A DNA stretch of 64,000 nucleotides from Candidatus Sericytochromatia bacterium (GTDB lineage: Bacteria > Cyanobacteriota > Sericytochromatia > S15B-MN24 > JAQBPE01), in contig JAYKJB010000032.1 in assembly GCA_035285325.1 (NCBI GenBank), positions 1 to 64,000 on the forward strand, in the 5' to 3' direction. The notes beneath the pieces were generated by a model. That model searched no databases. It saw only the letters and a list, made by a program, of their open reading frames with translations, and was not told where the DNA came from. A program made the position numbers and the translations under genes. This document shows, piece after piece, positions 60,568-64,000 of this stretch. How positions within the stretch are numbered: position 1 is the first letter of the stretch; each line of letters starts with the position of its first letter.

Positions 60568-62214
60568 ATGCATCGCGAGACGCTCATGGCGCTCGAACTG
60601 CTGGCGGCCGTGACGATCGTGGCCGCCGTGGCGCGGCGTGCCGGTTTGCCCTATGCCACGGCCTTGGTGGTGACCGGGCTGGGGCTCGGCTACAGTGGCC
60701 TGCTGCCGCCGGTCAAGCTCGATGCGGAATGGATGCTGGGGCTGTTCCTGCCGATCCTGCTCTTCGAGGCGGCGATCAACACCAATGCCTCTCACTTGCG
60801 GGATGACCGCGTGCCCGTGGGCCTGCTGGCCTCGGCCGGGGTGTTCGTGTCGGCTGCCTTCACAGCGGCCGGGGTGGCCTGGGCATTGGCCCTGCCCTGG
60901 CAACTCGCGTTGCTGATGGGCGTGATGTTCTCGATCACGGACACCGTCGCGGTGCTGGCGGTGTTTCGCAGCCTCAAGGTGCCCGCGCGCCTGGCCACCA
61001 TCATGGAGGGCGAGAGCCTGTTCAACGACGGGGTCACGCTGGTGCTGTTCAAGCTGGTTCTGGCGGTGGTGCTGACGGGTGCCTTTCACCCAGGCGGCAC
61101 CTTGCTGGAGCTGGGGGTGGTGTCATTTGGCGGCATGACGGTCGGGATGCTGGCGGGCCTGGCGGCAACCTGGGCGCTGCGGGCCGCGCCCGACCACCTG
61201 AGTGAAATCGCCCTCACGGTCTTGTTGGCGCTCAGTACCTATCACGGGGCCGAGTGGCTGCACGTGTCCGGCGTGATCGCCGTGGTGGTCGCGGGCTTGG
61301 TGGTCGGGAACCACGCCTGGAAGCGCGCCCTGGCCCCCAGCAGCCAGATCGCGATGGGGTCGTTCTGGGAATTTGCCGCCTTTGGCGTGAACTCGCTGGT
61401 GTTTTTGCTGGTGGGGCTCAACATCCCGCTGCAGTCCCTCTGGCAGCGGGCCCCCGAGATCGCCTGGTGCACCCTCGCGATCGTCGTGGGGCGTGCCGTG
61501 GCCGTTTACGGCGGGTTTTCGACCTTGCGCCTGCTGCGCACGCGCCCGGTTCCGGCCAGCTGGCAGCACGCCATGGTCTGGGGCAACATGAAGGGGTCAT
61601 TGACCATGGTGCTGGCCCTGTCCTTGCCGTCGAGCGTGCCTCAGCGCGATCTGGTCGTGACCGTCACGGTCGGCGTGGTGCTGGTCTCGCTCCTGCTCCA
61701 GGGCCTGAGCCTGGGCGCCTTCATCCGCTGGCTGCGCATCTCAGGAGTGTCCGCGCTGCAGCGACGCTTCGAGGAGTGCCAGTTGCAGCTGATCAGGGCC
61801 CGGGCGGCCCAGACCGAGGTGGGTGCGCTGGTGGAGGCCGGGATTCTCTCGCGCAGCGCGTATGAACGATTGAAGGCCCGCTACCAGGTGATCGTGGCGC
61901 AGTCGGAGCGCGAGTTGCGGCGCTTGGGCACGGAGAACCAGCTTTACATGGACGAGGCCCTCGCGCATATCCAGCAACGCGTGTTGCAGGTGGAAAAGGC
62001 GGCCGTGCTGAGTGCCATGCGGCAAGGTCTCGTCTCCGAGCAGATCGGGCTGGAGTCGCTGCAGGCGATCAACGCCCGGCTGGTGGCGGCCGAGCAGGCC
62101 CATGCCAGGGCCGATACCGACGGGGGCCTGCTGCCGGATGTGGGGCCATTTTCCGAGGAGGCGGCGCGCCGCGATGCCGAGCTGGCCGCTCAGCGTGGTC
62201 AAGCTGGTAAATAG
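60568..62214 (+). CDS. CPA1-family Na+/H+ antiporter (NhaP-like)
   Basis: A 548-residue inner-membrane protein with about twelve predicted helices in residues 1-395. It has the CPA1 motif GESLFNDGVTLVLFKL with the ion-binding Asp, the preceding FSITDTVAVLAVFRSLKVP, and FLPILLFEAAINTN. The last 150 residues are a soluble helical tail (CQLQLIRARAAQTEVGALVEAG and further), longer than in compact NhaP proteins, and may sense pH or bind partners. It removes cytoplasmic Na+ in exchange for H+. ATG with GAGGGAGGA upstream. Confidence 0.92.
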   Translation: MHRETLMALELLAAVTIVAAVARRAGLPYATALVVTGLGLGYSGLLPPVKLDAEWMLGLFLPILLFEAAINTNASHLRDDRVPVGLLASAGVFVSAAFTAAGVAWALALPWQLALLMGVMFSITDTVAVLAVFRSLKVPARLATIMEGESLFNDGVTLVLFKLVLAVVLTGAFHPGGTLLELGVVSFGGMTVGMLAGLAATWALRAAPDHLSEIALTVLLALSTYHGAEWLHVSGVIAVVVAGLVVGNHAWKRALAPSSQIAMGSFWEFAAFGVNSLVFLLVGLNIPLQSLWQRAPEIAWCTLAIVVGRAVAVYGGFSTLRLLRTRPVPASWQHAMVWGNMKGSLTMVLALSLPSSVPQRDLVVTVTVGVVLVSLLLQGLSLGAFIRWLRISGVSALQRRFEECQLQLIRARAAQTEVGALVEAGILSRSAYERLKARYQVIVAQSERELRRLGTENQLYMDEALAHIQQRVLQVEKAAVLSAMRQGLVSEQIGLESLQAINARLVAAEQAHARADTDGGLLPDVGPFSEEAARRDAELAAQRGQAGK

Positions 62215-62389
62215 CCAGAAATTGGCGCCCTACAGATCGTTCGATCGCCTGCCGAAGTTAGAAAGGTATTTCCCTGAGGTACAAGGGGTCGGGGGATAAC
62301 CTGAGACTCCATCTCACGGGAGTGGGCCGCACGGTGGCGGGCAGCTCTCGCATTTTGCGTTCGACGTGGAGAGGAAGGAGACGCCAAGC

Positions 62390-64000
62390 ATGTTGCGTTC
62401 TTCTCAGTTTCGAGGTTCCAGTCTCCCCCTGATGCTGGCGCTGGCGATCGCCGGGTGCGCGCCCGGCTTCCAGCCGGCCGGCGGCCTGGGCGTGCCGGGT
62501 GCGCCGGCGGGTGACGTGGCCGTCATGCAAGACCTGCTGGCCGCCGGAACCGTCAAGGGCCGCGTCATGGCCTTCGATCCTGCCAAGGGGCGCTTTGAGC
62601 CGGTGGCCGGTGCCAGCGTGGCCGTGCAGGGCGGCCCGCAGGTGGCCACCTCGGACGCCAACGGCTTCTACACCCTGACGGGGGTGGCGCCGGGTGCTCA
62701 CATGCTGCGCGCCACCAAAGATGGCCTGACCCAGGCCGAGGCGCCGATCCACGTCAACAAGGTCATGGGCATCGCGGACGTGCACCTGGCGATGGGCAAG
62801 CCCGCCTACGGGCTGAAGCAGACCCCAGCGACCGAGCTGTTCACCGGGCCGATGACGGTCTTTGGCGTGGTGCGCGACCCCCGCGGCTGCGCCGTGCCCA
62901 ATTCGACGCTTTACGTGACGAGCTCCAGTGGCAACGTGGTCGGCATCCTTGCATCGGACCATGAAGTCGATGTGGTGCCCTCGAGTGCCGGCGCAGCGGC
63001 GGTCGTGACGACCTTGACCGGTTTTTACACCTTCAGGGTGAATGACGCCGACGATTACACGCGCGTCACGATTTCGGCCTCGGGCCGCACCCGCGGCGGC
63101 ATCGCCATGGAACGCAACAAGACCACGGTACAGGAGGGGGGCACCTACGCGGTGGACCGGCTCGAGGTCGAGACGGGCGGCGGACGCACCGTCACGGACG
63201 GCAGCAAGCCTGTCACCTCGGCGTTGTGGACCCAAGGTTTCGACATTCAGTTGAACAAGTTTCTCGGCACCAAGCCGCCCACGTCGGTGGGGTCCTACGT
63301 GACCGGGGCGCAAGCCAAGTTTCGCGTGGCCGAGGGGCTGAGCTCCCGGCCCGACGAGTTCTTCATCCGGCTACGTCAGGGCAAAGAAGATTACGACATC
63401 GTCCCGATCGCCGTCACGGCTGTGGCGGGCTCGGCGATTGCACGGGAGGTCACCTTCCGCGTGCCCTCCACCATCTCCACGCTCAACAACTTCACGGTCA
63501 CGATCATGCAATTGGGGCTGACGCCCTCGGCGGCCTCCCTCAATCTGCGGGCCACCTCCTTCGGGGAGGCCGAGTACCGCAACACGATCGCCTCCACCAC
63601 GGCGGCCACCCTCACCGACGTGACGACCAACTACACCACGGCGGAGGCCCATTTCATCAATGGCGAGGAACTGCAGGTCGATGTGCCGGTGCGGAACGCC
63701 CACACGCGTCTGACGCTCGATATGGCCCTGACCTTCGTTACCCCAGGCGTGGCCTCGATCACCTCGGCGGAGTTGCAAAACCTCACGGCCGGCACCTCGG
63801 CCAACCTGACGGCCAATTATGACGGCGTGAGCAAGCGGGTCAGCGTGCCTTTCGAGTTGCCGCCGCGGAGCAGCACCTCGCATGTTGAGTACAGCGTCAG
63901 GGTGCGCTTCAAGACCGCGGCGCCCACGGGCAGCAGCGCGTACACGCTCAGCAGCATGGCGCTGGAAGAGACGTCGATGGGATACAAGACGGCCGATGCG
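62390..64000 (+). CDS. Large lipoprotein with carboxypeptidase-regulatory-like domains (3' end outside window)
   Basis: Open to the end of the window, 537 codons so far. The lipobox is AIAGC (Cys23). Residues about 55-125 (GTVKGRVMAFDPAKGRF, TSDANGFYTLTGVAPGAHML) form a carboxypeptidase-regulatory-type sandwich. A second, degenerate one follows (MTVFGVVRDPRGCAVPN, LTGFYTFRVNDAD). The later part is Thr/Ser-rich beta structure, as in surface adhesins. The ATG has GAGGAAGGAG nine bases upstream. It follows the antiporter by 175 bases, which contain no other gene. Confidence 0.8.
   Translation, partial: MLRSSQFRGSSLPLMLALAIAGCAPGFQPAGGLGVPGAPAGDVAVMQDLLAAGTVKGRVMAFDPAKGRFEPVAGASVAVQGGPQVATSDANGFYTLTGVAPGAHMLRATKDGLTQAEAPIHVNKVMGIADVHLAMGKPAYGLKQTPATELFTGPMTVFGVVRDPRGCAVPNSTLYVTSSSGNVVGILASDHEVDVVPSSAGAAAVVTTLTGFYTFRVNDADDYTRVTISASGRTRGGIAMERNKTTVQEGGTYAVDRLEVETGGGRTVTDGSKPVTSALWTQGFDIQLNKFLGTKPPTSVGSYVTGAQAKFRVAEGLSSRPDEFFIRLRQGKEDYDIVPIAVTAVAGSAIAREVTFRVPSTISTLNNFTVTIMQLGLTPSAASLNLRATSFGEAEYRNTIASTTAATLTDVTTNYTTAEAHFINGEELQVDVPVRNAHTRLTLDMALTFVTPGVASITSAELQNLTAGTSANLTANYDGVSKRVSVPFELPPRSSTSHVEYSVRVRFKTAAPTGSSAYTLSSMALEETSMGYKTADA

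Overview
The window is 64 kb of high-GC bacterial chromosome that is almost entirely coding. I see no insertion sequences, prophage, CRISPR arrays or tRNAs. The lineage cannot be proved from this sequence. A didermic, non-photosynthetic relative of the Cyanobacteria (Sericytochromatia-like) is the best fit I can offer. The signs are a Wza/Wzc/CpsB capsule cassette, an AMIN plus Amidase_3 cell-wall amidase, a CdaA c-di-AMP synthase next to lysA and uppS, an alpha-type glutamine synthetase, and a giant Ser/Thr-kinase/histidine-kinase hybrid. This is inference from gene content, and other phyla remain possible. GTG and TTG starts are frequent, and many of the chosen starts rest on a visible Shine-Dalgarno sequence.

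Positions 1-12,500: the window opens in the end of an rRNA operon. The 3' end of a 5S rRNA and its terminator are followed by a second, damaged copy of both. Then come thiol peroxidase (tpx), glutamine synthetase (glnA) with a clear terminator, a lipoprotein metalloprotease, a small winged-helix-like protein, a DNA-binding/coiled-coil protein with an aromatic tail, and a divergent nfeD-qmcA pair. These are followed by a three-gene run (proline-rich membrane-associated protein, secreted protein, glutaredoxin-like protein), a lipoprotein and a phosphodiester glycosidase.

Positions 12,500-21,100 are rich in exported proteins: a subtilisin-like lipoprotease with fibronectin-like repeats, split by a one-base frameshift; a glycine-zipper protein; the Fe-S carrier Mrp; and two lipoproteins with Ser/Pro/Thr linkers, one carrying a discoidin-type domain.

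Positions 21,100-30,900 are core metabolism and envelope: the tight minus-strand run lysA-cdaA-ybbR-uppS-holA-degenerate GGDEF, then ribH, hslO, rpmB, coaX and a PucR-family regulator.

Positions 31,000-36,800 carry the capsule or exopolysaccharide control cassette (tyrosine autokinase, PHP-type tyrosine phosphatase, export protein) and an amidase. Positions 37,000-50,500 hold a 1,587-residue hybrid kinase on the plus strand. It faces a long minus-strand run: lytic transglycosylase, dciA with a zinc-ribbon-like tail, a DUF4388-type protein, mutS, a membrane protein, a glycosyltransferase, a membrane protein, an XRE regulator and a lone receiver domain.

Positions 50,500-64,000 hold an XRE-like protein, a monothiol glutaredoxin, an HD phosphohydrolase, a SARP/MalT-like regulator, a lipoprotein with a duplicated motif, an OvoA-type ovothiol synthase, a CPA1 antiporter, and the start of another large lipoprotein that runs off the end.

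Themes: (i) surface biology, with seven predicted lipoproteins and several secreted enzymes; (ii) thiol and redox chemistry (Tpx, two glutaredoxin-like proteins, Hsp33, ovothiol synthase); (iii) unusual multi-domain signalling proteins. I did not find one unmistakable new system. The strongest leads are the hybrid kinase facing a lone receiver, the RacA-like HTH/coiled-coil/WWRFW protein, the glycine-zipper protein, the damaged 5S tandem and a GCGCA-N4-TGCGC palindrome shared by two 5' regions.
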